The position numbers and the translations under genes are program-made. Shown piece after piece: positions 1 to 10,500 of a stretch of 14,698 bases of DNA; within the stretch, counting starts at the first letter, position 1; the number at the start of each line of letters is the position of its first letter. Source of the stretch: JAEUPI01 sp035499355 (GTDB taxonomy: Bacteria; Pseudomonadota; Gammaproteobacteria; Burkholderiales; Burkholderiaceae_C). The notes beneath the pieces are model-generated. The model saw only the letters and a program-made list of their open reading frames with translations, was not told where the DNA came from and ran no database searches. The stretch is from assembly GCA_035499355.1 (NCBI GenBank), contig DATJYZ010000265.1, positions 1-14,698 of the forward strand. Direction: 5' to 3'.

Positions 1-48
1 TATTAAGAGGGTTCGATCAGTACGTTTGACGATCAGATTGTTACGGAG

Positions 49-92
49 CCAGCCCCCCCTGGCCCCCTCCCACAAGGGAGGGGGAGAGCTGG
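49..92 (-). terminator. Strong hairpin after the peroxiredoxin gene, probable terminator or intergenic palindrome
   Basis: A perfect 9-bp stem (63-71 with 76-84, CCCCCTCCC against GGGAGGGGG) closes on a 4-base ACAA loop. An outer CCAGC/GCTGG pair (49-53 with 88-92) can extend it across an internal loop. It begins three bases past the stop codon of the peroxiredoxin gene (95-97), the usual place for a terminator. There is no clear U-tract on the minus strand, so it may act with Rho, stabilise the 3' end, or be a copy of a dispersed GC-rich palindrome. Bases 1-48 hold nothing I recognise apart from a repeated CGATCAG. Confidence 0.5.
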
Positions 93-94
93 TA

Positions 95-754
95 TCAGTT
101 CGGTTGGGCGACCACGCGCAGGTAGGGTTTCAAAGTTTTCCAGCCGTTCGGGTACTTCGCTGCGGCTGCTTCGTTGGACACCGCAGGTGGGATGATGACG
201 TCCTGGCCAGGCTGCCAATTCACTGGCGTTGCCACCGTGTGCTTCGCGGTCAACTGGCAGGAGTCGAGCAGGCGCAGCACCTCGTCGAAGTTGCGGCCGG
301 TGGTCATCGGATAGGTCAGCATCAGCTTGATCCGCTTGTCCGGGCCGATCACGAACACCGATCGCACGGTGGCGTTGTTGGCTGCGGTGCGCCCTTCGGA
401 GGTGCCGGGCTCGTCGGCCGGCAGCATGTTGTACAGCTTGGCCACCGCGAGGTCGGGGTCGCCGATCATCGGGTACTTGGGCAGATGCCCCTGAGTCTCC
501 TCGATGTCGTGCGCCCACTTGTGGTGGTTGTCCACCGGATCGACCGACAGGCCGATCAACTTGGTGTTGCGCTTGGTGAACTCGGGCTCGATGCGCGCCA
601 TGTAGCCGAGCTCGGTGGTACACACGGGCGTGAAGTCCTTCGGGTGCGAGAACAGGATGGCCCAGCTGTTGCCGATCCAGTCGTGGAAGCGGATCGGGCC
701 CTGGGTGGTCTGCGCCGAGAAATCGGGCGCCAGATCGTTGATGCGCAAAGACAT
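95..754 (-). CDS. Peroxiredoxin, Prx6 (1-Cys) subfamily
   Basis: A 219-residue thiol peroxidase of the AhpC/TSA superfamily that reduces hydrogen peroxide and organic hydroperoxides in the cytoplasm. The peroxidatic Cys45 lies in FTPVCTTE (41-48), with the active-site Thr and Pro just before it, and Arg131 (in ATVRSVFVIGPD) is the expected catalytic arginine. The long C-terminal extension with ATPVNWQPG (175-183) and the length of about 220 residues place it in the Prx6 group and not in the shorter typical 2-Cys group. A second cysteine, Cys166, lies in LLDSCQLTA, where I recall most relatives having a non-cysteine residue. The ATG at 754 is supported by a near-perfect ribosome site (AGGAGG, 766-761) six bases upstream. 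It is a single gene, separated from the tRNA cluster upstream by about 150 bp. Confidence 0.95.
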   Translation of the reverse strand: MSLRINDLAPDFSAQTTQGPIRFHDWIGNSWAILFSHPKDFTPVCTTELGYMARIEPEFTKRNTKLIGLSVDPVDNHHKWAHDIEETQGHLPKYPMIGDPDLAVAKLYNMLPADEPGTSEGRTAANNATVRSVFVIGPDKRIKLMLTYPMTTGRNFDEVLRLLDSCQLTAKHTVATPVNWQPGQDVIIPPAVSNEAAAAKYPNGWKTLKPYLRVVAQPN

Positions 755-783
755 GAGACACCTCCTGGCGGTTGAGGCGGCCG

Positions 784-789
784 ATTATG
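784..789 (-). promoter_or_regulatory. Candidate -10 element of the peroxiredoxin gene
   Basis: The minus strand reads CATAAT at 789-784, five of six matches to TATAAT, about 30 bases before the ATG in otherwise GC-rich DNA. No good -35 box lies at 16-18 bp; the nearest TTG-containing hexamer (TTGCGC, 816-811) is 21 bp away. An activator may be needed, or the match may be fortuitous. Confidence 0.35.
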
Positions 790-869
790 AGCGCGCTGCC
801 GAACCCAGGCGCGCAACCCTGAAACCGCCTGGGCACCGGCGGCGGGCGGGCGGCCGCCGCGACGCGGCG

Positions 870-896
870 TGCGTCGATCGGTCGGATCGTGACGCA
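870..896 (-). terminator. Hairpin just past tRNA-Leu(UAA), possible terminator of the tRNA cluster
   Basis: TGCGT (870-874) pairs with ACGCA (892-896) and CGATC (875-879) with GATCG (885-889), leaving a 2-base bulge and a 5-base loop. The stem starts about seven bases past the CCA end of the last tRNA of the cluster. There is no U-run after it, so termination would be Rho-dependent, or the hairpin may guide 3' trimming. Confidence 0.4.
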
Positions 897-903
897 ACCA
901 CCG

Positions 904-994
904 TGGTGCCCGGAGCGGGGATCGAACCCACATGCCCCCTTTCGAGGGCGGCGGATTTTAAGTCCGCTGCGTCTGCCAGTTTCGCCATCCGGGC
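904..994 (-). tRNA. leuZ: tRNA-Leu(UAA)
   Basis: Read on the minus strand, a 91-base type II tRNA. The 7-bp acceptor stem is GCCCGGA/TCCGGGC (994-988 with 914-908), followed by discriminator A and an encoded CCA (906-904). The anticodon stem-loop GCGGA-CTTAAAA-TCCGC gives anticodon UAA. A long variable arm and the TTCGATC T-loop are present. It is the third gene of a Gly-Cys-Leu series in the same order as glyW-cysT-leuZ of Escherichia coli, which is the basis for the symbol. Confidence 0.97.
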
Positions 995-1051
995 GCGCGC
1001 CGCGACACCACGCGCAAGCGATTATCGGGTTGCCATCAGCGCGCCCCGCGG

Positions 1052-1174
1052 ATCCGCATCGTGGGCATCGCCGACATCCAGACCGCGACCAAGTACGTCG
1101 ACCCGGCACCCGGCAAGGCGATGGCGGGCAAGCCGGTGAGCCGCGCCGTCACGCGGCCTGCGGTTGCTCGGTGA
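1052..1174 (+). pseudogene. Coding-like remnant between tRNA-Leu and tRNA-Cys, family not recognised
   Basis: In the plus-strand frame starting at 1052 the bases read as about 40 codons ending in TGA (1172-1174), beginning IRIVGIADIQTATKYVDPAP and continuing GKAMAGKPVS. Almost every codon up to about 1150 ends in G or C while first and second positions are mixed, the signature of real coding DNA in a high-GC genome. There is no start codon or ribosome site of its own, and the open frame runs back into the tRNA-Leu gene, so it is not an intact gene. I read it as the 3' remnant of a lost or displaced gene. I do not recognise the family, and chance cannot be excluded at this length. Confidence 0.35.
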
Positions 1175-1202
1175 AGTACCCCAGTGGGGCGTGACAGGGG
1201 TC

Positions 1203-1276
1203 TGGAGGCGCGAGCCGGAGTCGAACCGGCCTCAACGGATTTGCAATCCGGTGCATAACCGCTTTGCTATCGCGCC
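1203..1276 (-). tRNA. cysT: tRNA-Cys(GCA)
   Basis: A 74-base tRNA on the minus strand. The acceptor stem is GGCGCGA/TCGCGCC (1276-1270 with 1213-1207), with discriminator U and an encoded CCA (1205-1203). The anticodon loop TTGCAAA, in the stem CGGA/TCCG, gives anticodon GCA. The T-loop is TTCGACT. It is the middle gene of the Gly-Cys-Leu cluster. Confidence 0.97.
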
Positions 1277-1293
1277 GTCGCAGCGAATTCTAC

Positions 1294-1352
1294 GGGCATC
1301 GCCTTGCGGCGACGCCCAAACGACGAAGAGGAAGCCGTGGCTTCCTCTTCGT
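1294..1352 (-). other. Two tandem hairpins in the tRNA-Gly to tRNA-Cys spacer
   Basis: The 84-bp spacer is almost filled by two inverted repeats. The one nearer tRNA-Gly has a perfect 12-bp stem, ACGAAGAGGAAG (1323-1334) with CTTCCTCTTCGT (1341-1352). The other pairs 1294-1303 with 1308-1317 around a TTGC loop, with one mismatch in ten. On the transcribed minus strand the first stem is followed by the weak U-rich stretch CGTTT, so it could terminate or pause some transcripts after tRNA-Gly; both could instead guide RNase processing of the precursor. Confidence 0.5.
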
Positions 1353-1360
1353 GTTGTATC

Positions 1361-1436
1361 TGGAGCGGGAAAGGAGTCTCGAACTCCCGACCTCAACCTT
1401 GGCAAGGTTGCGCTCTACCAACTGAGCTATTCCCGC
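1361..1436 (-). tRNA. glyW: tRNA-Gly(GCC)
   Basis: A 76-base tRNA on the minus strand. The acceptor stem is GCGGGAA/TTCCCGC (1436-1430 with 1371-1365), with discriminator U and an encoded CCA (1363-1361). The anticodon stem CAACC/GGTTG holds loop TTGCCAA, anticodon GCC. The D-arm (AGCTCAGTTGGTAGAGC) and T-loop (TTCGAGA) are canonical. It is the first gene of the cluster, about 40 bp downstream of a consensus -10 box. Confidence 0.97.
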
Positions 1437-1443
1437 AGAAGGC

Positions 1444-1481
1444 CTGCGCCGAGCCGGGGCTCGACGCAGGGGCGGATTATA
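1444..1481 (-). promoter_or_regulatory. Promoter -10 box and leader hairpin of the tRNA Gly-Cys-Leu operon
   Basis: A perfect TATAAT lies at 1481-1476 on the minus strand, followed by a GC-rich discriminator (CCGCCCC), the pattern of stable-RNA promoters under stringent control. The -35 is unclear: TTGCGC at 1501-1496 is only 14 bp away, while CCTTGC at 1503-1498 has 16-bp spacing but a poor match. Predicted transcription starts near 1469, where an imperfect hairpin (1444-1469, arms CTGCG.CGAGC and GCTCG.CGCAG) begins the 5' leader ahead of tRNA-Gly. Confidence 0.6.
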
Positions 1482-1494
1482 GCCACGCTGCCGT

Positions 1495-1519
1495 CGCGCA
1501 AGGCCCTCGACCTTGCGCG
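1495..1519 (-). terminator. Perfect 9-bp hairpin after lon
   Basis: CGCGCAAGG (1495-1503) pairs without mismatch with CCTTGCGCG (1511-1519) around a 7-base loop, starting nine bases past the lon stop codon. It lacks a U-tract. Its distal arm overlaps the region where the -35 box of the tRNA promoter should lie, so ending of lon transcription and firing of the tRNA promoter share the same bases. Confidence 0.55.
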
Positions 1520-1527
1520 TCCCGGCC

Positions 1528-3954
<2,427 letters not shown>

Positions 3955-3979
3955 CTAGGGACCTCTCTTTCTCAGGCCG

Positions 3980-4007
3980 ACATGAGGTCGGAGACCACGA
4001 ATGCAAG
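3980..4007 (-). promoter_or_regulatory. Candidate heat-shock (sigma-32 type) promoter of lon
   Basis: On the minus strand CTTGCA (4007-4002) and CCTCATGT (3987-3980) are separated by 14 bp. The sigma-32 consensus is CTTGAA, about 13-15 bp, then CCCCATNT, so each hexamer core has one mismatch. Transcription would start near 3973, leaving a leader of about 19 bases that contains the ribosome site. lon belongs to the heat-shock regulon in E. coli, which fits. Seen by eye, not scored. Confidence 0.5.
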
Positions 4008-4060
4008 GTTCGACAGGGTGGGGTCGGACTTGAGGTCGCGCCCGCGGTTCCGTGCCATGT

Positions 4061-5326
<1,266 letters not shown>

Positions 5327-5406
5327 GAGGTGTCTACGGTGCGATCAGCCGCGATGCCGGGTTGAATGAATGATATGCCAAGCCCGCGCCACCCTCGTTC
5401 GCGCAC

Positions 5407-5435
5407 CACCACGGCCGTCGTGGGGCCGTGTGGTG
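5407..5435 (-). other. Hairpin in the clpP-clpX spacer
   Basis: CCACGGCC (5409-5416) pairs with GGCCGTG (5424-5430), and CAC/GTG extends the stem past a 2-base bulge (5431-5432); the loop is 7 bases. It lies eight bases past the clpP stop. With no U-tract it is more likely an mRNA 3'-end stabiliser or partial attenuator that sets the clpP:clpX ratio than a full terminator. The rest of the 116-bp gap shows no clear promoter. Confidence 0.4.
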
Positions 5436-5442
5436 TTGTGGA

Positions 5443-6051
5443 TTACGCACGCTTGTCGAGCACCTGGTCGATCAGGCCGTAATCCTTGGCTTCGCTGGGT
5501 GACATCCAGTAGTCGCGTTCCATGTCGGCCGCGATCTTCTCCACCGACTGTCCGGTGCGTTCGGCGTAAATGCGGTTGAGTTGCTCGCGTGTTTTGAGGA
5601 TCTCGCGCGCCTGGATCTCGATGTCGGCCGCCTGGCCCTGCGCACCGCCGGAGGGCTGGTGAATCATGACGCGCGAGTTCGGCAGCGCGGCGCGCTTGCC
5701 CGTCGCGCCGGCCATCAGCAGGAACGAGCCCATGCTCGCCGCCATGCCCAGGCATAGCGTCGAGACGTCGGGCTTGATGAACTGCATCGTGTCGTAGATC
5801 GACAGGCCCGCGCTGACACTGCCGCCCGGCGAGTTGATGTACAGCGAGATGTCCTTGTCCGGATTCTCGCTTTCCAGGAACAGCAGCTGTGCCACCACCA
5901 GGTTGGCGGTGGCGTCGTTGATGCCGCCGACCAGGAAGACAATGCGTTCGCGCAGCAGCCGGCTGTAGATGTCGTAGGCCCGCTCGCCGCGCCCGGACTG
6001 CTCGATGACGATGGGCACCATGCCGAGCCCGGTGGTCTCCTGGAAGCTCAT
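5443..6051 (-). CDS. clpP: ATP-dependent Clp protease proteolytic subunit ClpP
   Basis: A 202-residue serine peptidase that assembles as two stacked heptamers and works with ClpX (and ClpA where present). The catalytic triad is Ser106 in GMAASMGSF, His131 in RVMIHQP and Asp180 in MERDYWMS. INSPGGSVSAGLSIYDTMQ (73-91), the family's most conserved stretch, is present. The family normally carries a short propeptide; here the residues ahead of GMVPIVIEQ are MSFQETTGL. The start ATG overlaps the tig stop as ATGA (6048-6051), implying translational coupling, so clpP is the second gene of a tig-clpP-(clpX) operon. Nothing is truncated or missing. Confidence 0.98.
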   Translation of the reverse strand: MSFQETTGLGMVPIVIEQSGRGERAYDIYSRLLRERIVFLVGGINDATANLVVAQLLFLESENPDKDISLYINSPGGSVSAGLSIYDTMQFIKPDVSTLCLGMAASMGSFLLMAGATGKRAALPNSRVMIHQPSGGAQGQAADIEIQAREILKTREQLNRIYAERTGQSVEKIAADMERDYWMSPSEAKDYGLIDQVLDKRA

Positions 6052-7361
6052 TGCTGCGTCTCCATCAGCTCGGTGAACGCCAGCGTCTTGTCGGCCACCT
6101 TCGCGTGATCCATCACGTATTGCGTCACGTTCGACTCCACCACCACGGCCTCGACCTCGGCCATGCGCTTGCGGTCCGACAGGTACCAGCGCATCACCTC
6201 GCCCGGTTTCTCGTAGCTCTGCGACAGCTCCTCGATGTGCTTCTGCAATTGCTCGGGCTTGGCCTGCAGATTGTGCTGACGCACCAGTTCGGCCACCACC
6301 AGGCCGAGCCGCACACGGCGCTCGGCCTGCGCCTGGAAGATCTCGCCCGGGATCGGCGCCTTGTCGGCATCCTTGACGCCGCGCTGCTTCAAATCTTCGC
6401 GCGCGGCTGCGGTCATGCGGTCGACTTCGGCCGCGACCAGCGACTTCGGCACTTCCAGTTCGGCGATCTTGACGAGGCCATCCATCGCCGCCGCCTTGTT
6501 GCGACCGAGCACCCGGAACTTGACCTCGCGCTCGAGGTTCTTGCGCACATCGGCGCGCAGCGCCTCGCTGCTGCCCGCGGCGATGCCGAGCGCCTTGATG
6601 AAGGCTTCGTTGACCTCGGGCAGATGCTGCGCCTCGATCTTCTTCATGGTGACCATGAAGTCGGCTTCCTTGCCGGCGACGTCCTTGCTGCCGTAGTCGG
6701 CCGGAAACTGCAGCGCAAAGGTCTTCGACTGGCCGACCTGCATGCCGCGCACGGCCTTGTCGAACTGCTCGAGCATCTGACCCTCGCCGATGACGAAGGC
6801 GAAGCCGTCGGCCTTGCCGCCGGCGAAGCCCTCGCCGTCGATCTTGCCTTCGAAGTCGATCGTCACACGGTCACCTTCCGCCGCACCTTCCGCGGCCGGG
6901 CGTTGGGCAAACGTGCGTCGCTGTTTGCGCAGGATGTCGATCGTGCGGTCGATCGCCGCGCCATCGACATCGCAGCGCACACGCTCCACCTCGGCCCCGC
7001 CAAGCTCGCCGAGCTTGACCTCGGGGTAGACCTCGAAGGTGGCGTCGAACGACACGCTGCCCTCGGGCGCACCGTCCTTCGGCGTGATGCGCGGCATGCC
7101 GGCCACGCGCAGCTTGGCCTCGTTGGCGGCCTGCTCGAACGCGCTGCCGATCTTGTCGTTCATCACCTCGTACTGCACGGACGCGCCGTAGCGCTGCGCC
7201 ACCACCGACAGCGGCACCTTGCCGGGTCGGAAGCCGTCCGCGCGCACGGTGCGCGAGAGCTTCTTCAGGCGCGATTCGACTTCGTCGTTGATCTCCTGCG
7301 CCGGCACTGTCAACGTGATCCGGCGTTCGAGTTTTTCAAGGGTTTCGATCTGCACTGCCAT
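6048..7361 (-). CDS. tig: Trigger factor, ribosome-associated chaperone and peptidyl-prolyl isomerase
   Basis: A 437-residue chaperone that binds at the ribosome exit tunnel and shields nascent chains. The ribosome-binding signature GFRPGKVP is at 43-50 in the N-terminal domain. The central FKBP-like prolyl isomerase domain runs from about 163 (GDRVTIDFEGKIDGEGFAGG) to about 245, including LEQFDKAVRGM (198-208). The rest is the helical C-terminal chaperone cradle. Length and domain order are those of the family. The ATG at 7361 has a GAAGG ribosome site close upstream. It begins 26 bp after the CCA end of tRNA-Leu(UAG), with no room for a separate promoter of normal size, so tRNA and tig are probably cotranscribed and separated by processing. 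The stop overlaps the clpP start. Confidence 0.98.
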   Translation of the reverse strand: MAVQIETLEKLERRITLTVPAQEINDEVESRLKKLSRTVRADGFRPGKVPLSVVAQRYGASVQYEVMNDKIGSAFEQAANEAKLRVAGMPRITPKDGAPEGSVSFDATFEVYPEVKLGELGGAEVERVRCDVDGAAIDRTIDILRKQRRTFAQRPAAEGAAEGDRVTIDFEGKIDGEGFAGGKADGFAFVIGEGQMLEQFDKAVRGMQVGQSKTFALQFPADYGSKDVAGKEADFMVTMKKIEAQHLPEVNEAFIKALGIAAGSSEALRADVRKNLEREVKFRVLGRNKAAAMDGLVKIAELEVPKSLVAAEVDRMTAAAREDLKQRGVKDADKAPIPGEIFQAQAERRVRLGLVVAELVRQHNLQAKPEQLQKHIEELSQSYEKPGEVMRWYLSDRKRMAEVEAVVVESNVTQYVMDHAKVADKTLAFTELMETQQ

Positions 7362-7387
7362 GTTGGCCTTCAGTTGCTGGAGGGTTC

Positions 7388-7474
7388 TGGTGCGCGGGGC
7401 CGGACTCGAACCGGCACGCCGGTAAGGGCGTCAGGACCTAAACCTGGTGCGTCTACCAATTTCGCCACCCGCGC
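7388..7474 (-). tRNA. tRNA-Leu(UAG)
   Basis: An 87-base type II tRNA on the minus strand. The acceptor stem is GCGCGGG/CCCGCGC (7474-7468 with 7398-7392), with discriminator A and an encoded CCA (7390-7388). The anticodon stem-loop CCAGG-TTTAGGT-CCTG gives anticodon UAG. A long variable arm and TTCGAGT T-loop are present. It stands alone immediately ahead of tig and reads the CUA/CUG side of the leucine box. Confidence 0.97.
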
Positions 7475-7493
7475 AGAATGTTAGAAGGAACGC

Positions 7494-7514
7494 GGGGTCG
7501 CCTGCGGCGACCCC
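7494..7514 (-). terminator. Perfect 9-bp hairpin after the RND pump gene
   Basis: GGGGTCGCC (7494-7502) pairs perfectly with GGCGACCCC (7506-7514) across a 3-base loop. It lies about 25 bases past the stop of the efflux pump gene and 20 bases ahead of tRNA-Leu(UAG). On the minus strand it is followed by GCGTTCCTTCT, a weak U-rich tail, so it probably separates the efflux operon from the tRNA-tig transcript. No clear tRNA-tig promoter is visible in this 64-bp gap. Confidence 0.6.
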
Positions 7515-7538
7515 TTCAAGGTGACTTGAGGGCAGATT

Positions 7539-10500
7539 CTACCGTTCGCGCTTCACGCGGAACCAGGCCGCGTACATCGCCGGCAGCGAGAGCAGCGTCA
7601 ACGCCGTGGCCACGATCAGGCCACCCATGATCGCCACCGCCATCGGCCCCCAGAACACGCTGCGCGACAGCGGGATCATCGCCAGCACCGCGGCCGCCGC
7701 TGTCAGCACGATCGGCCGGAAGCGCCGCACCGCGGCCTCGACGATCGCGGTCCAGGCGTCGACGCCCTTGGCACGGTCCTGCTCGATCTGGTCGATCAGG
7801 ATCACCGAGTTGCGCATGATCATGCCCATCAGCGCGATCACACCGAGCAGCGCGACGAAGCCGAACGGCCGGTCCAGCAGCAGCAGCGCGCCGGCCACGC
7901 CGGCCATGCCCAGCGGCGCAGTGAGGAACACCAGCAGCGAGCGCGAGAGGCTCTGCAACTGGAGCATGAGCAGCGTCAGCATGATGAACAGCATCAACGG
8001 CACGCCGACGACGATCGAGCCCTGGCCCTTGCGGCTTTCCTCCACGGCGCCGGCGATCTGGATCGAGTACTCCGGGGGCATGCGCGCTTGCAGCTCCTGC
8101 AGCCTGGGCCAGATGCGTTGGGTGACGGTCGGGCCCTGGATGCCGTCGACCACGTCGCCTTGCACGGTGACGGCGAACTTGCGACCCTCGCGCCACAGCA
8201 CGCCGGGTTCGAAGCCGAAGCCGATGCGCGCCACCTGCGTCAGCGGCACCGAGCGGCCGTTGGCGGTGGGTAGGTTGGCGCTGCCGAGGTCGGTGATCGC
8301 GTTGCGCTCTTCCAGCGGCTGGCGCAGCACAATGTCGACCAGCTTGTCGCCCTCGCGGTATTGGCCGATCGTGGTGCCCGACAGGATGGTGCGCGACGAC
8401 TGCGCCACCGACTGGCTGGTGACGCCGATCGCGCGCGCCTTGTCCTGGTCGATCTCGAGCTTCAGCGACTTGACCGATTCGTTCCAGTTGTCGTTGACAC
8501 CGCGCATCGCCGGGTCGGTGGCGAGGATCGCGCGCGCCTCGTCGGCCCAGGCCCTGACCTGCCGCACGTCGGGACCCATCACGCGGAACTGCACCGGGTA
8601 TGGCACCGGCGGTCCGTTGGGCAGCAGCTTGACGCGCCCGCGCACCTCGGGGAACTCGTCGGCCAGCAGCGCCGGCAGCCGCTTGCGCAGCACTTCGCGC
8701 TGCTCGAGGTTGCGCGCCAGCAGGATGCTCTGGCTGACGTTGGTCTGCGGAAAGATCTGGTCCAGCGGCAGGTAGAAGCGGGGTACGCCAGAGCCGATCC
8801 ACACCGTCACCGTCTCGATGCCGGGCTCCTTCATCATGCGCTGTTCGAAGCGGCGCGCGATGACCTCGGTCTCCTGGATGGTCGCGCCCTCGGGCAGCCA
8901 CAGGTCGACCAGGATCTCCGGACGACTCGAGTCGGGGAAGAACTGCTGCTGCACCTTGCCCATGCCGGCCATGCCCAGCACGAACGTCAATACCGTGGCG
9001 GCGATGGTGATCCAGCGGTGCCGGACGCACCAGTCGACCAGCGCGCGGAAGCGCGAGTAGAACGGCGTGTCGAACAACTCGTGTGCCTCGCCGCTGCCCG
9101 CGCGGCTCTTCGTGCGCAACAACGCCGCACCGAGGAACGGCACGAAGTACACCGACACCACCCACGAGATGAGCAGCGCCGCCGACGTGACCGCGAAAAT
9201 CGCGAACGTGTACTCGCCGGTCACCGACTTGGCCAGGCCAATCGGCAGGAAGCCTGCCGCGGTGATGAGCGTGCCGGTCAGCATCGGCATCGACGTGATC
9301 TCGTAGGCAAACGAGGCGGCGCGCTTCTTGTCGTAGCCCTCCTCGAGCTTGCGCACCATCATCTCCACCGCAATGATGGCGTCGTCGACCAGCAGGCCGA
9401 GCGCGATGATCAGCGAGCCGAGCGAGATCTTGTGCAGGCCGACGCCCCAGTAGTACATGGTGACGAAGGTGATCGCCAGCACCAGCGGGATCGTGATGCC
9501 CACCACCAGCCCGGGCCAGATGTCGATGCGCAGCGGCCTGGTGTGCAGGCCGAGGCTGATGAAGCTGACCGCGAGCACGACGACGATCGCCTCGATCAGC
9601 ACGCGCACGAATTCGTTGACCGAGCGTGATACCGCGCGCGGCTGGTCCTGCACCTGCGTCAGCTCGATGCCGGCCGGCAGGTCGCGCCGCACCTCGTCGG
9701 CCTTGGCACGCAGCGCATCGCCGAGCGCGATGATGTCGCCGCCTTTGGCCATCGACACGCCGAGCGCGATCACCGCCTTGCCCTGGTGGCGCACCTTCGC
9801 CGCGGGCGGGTCGATCGTCGCGCGGCGGATGTCGGCGATGTCCGACAGGCGCAGGCTGCTCGCCACCCCGGTACTCGCATTGGTCGCCCGGATCGGAAAG
9901 CGCCGCAGTTCCTCCACCGAATCGAACGCGCCGGCTACCCGCACCTGGAGGTTTTGCGAGCCGGCGTTGAGCACGCCCGCGCCCTCGACGGCGTTCTGCG
10001 CGCCGAGTTGCGCGATCACCTGGTTCATGTCCAAGCCGAGTTGCGCCAGACGCTTGTGCGAGATCTCGATGAACAGCTTCTCCGGCTGCACGCCGAACAG
10101 CTCGACCTTGGCGACGTCGGGCACTCGCAGCAGCGACGAGCGGATGTCCTCCGCGAAGACGCGCAGCTCCTCGTCGCCGAAGCCGTCGGCCGACAGCGCG
10201 AAGATGGATCCGTAGACGTCGCCGAAATCGTCGTTGAACACCGGTCCGATCACGCCCTGCGGCAGGGTGCCGCGCATGTCGGCGACGCGCTTGCGCACCT
10301 GGTACCAGGTGTTGGATACCTCCTTCGGTGGCGCGCTGTCCTTCAGCTGCAGGATGGTGAGCGACTCGCCGGGCTTGGTGTAGCTGCGGATGATGTCGGC
10401 GTGCGGCGCCTCCTGCAGGGTGCGCTCGATCCTGTCGGTGACCTGCTCCGCCATCTGCTGCGCGCTGGCGCCGGGCCAGAACGCCTGCACCACCATCGCA

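Noticed and set aside
15..36. CGATCAG repeated twice near the left edge
   Set aside because: Two short copies 16 bp apart are too little to call a repeat array or attachment site.
33..1109. A 358-codon minus-strand frame through the peroxiredoxin gene and tRNA-Leu
   Set aside because: It overlaps the conserved peroxiredoxin in another phase and runs through a tRNA gene; no conserved motif.
840..1200. Integrative element or attachment site at the tRNA cluster
   Set aside because: No integrase and no duplicated tRNA 3' end is visible; only the short coding-like remnant hints at past insertion.
6051..7484. A 477-codon plus-strand frame opposite tig and tRNA-Leu
   Set aside because: Composition is shadow-like (His, Leu, Arg, Asp), it crosses a tRNA gene, and no family is recognisable.
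8361..9629. A 422-codon plus-strand frame opposite the RND pump
   Set aside because: Charged, repetitive shadow translation without any domain; the opposing gene is clearly real.
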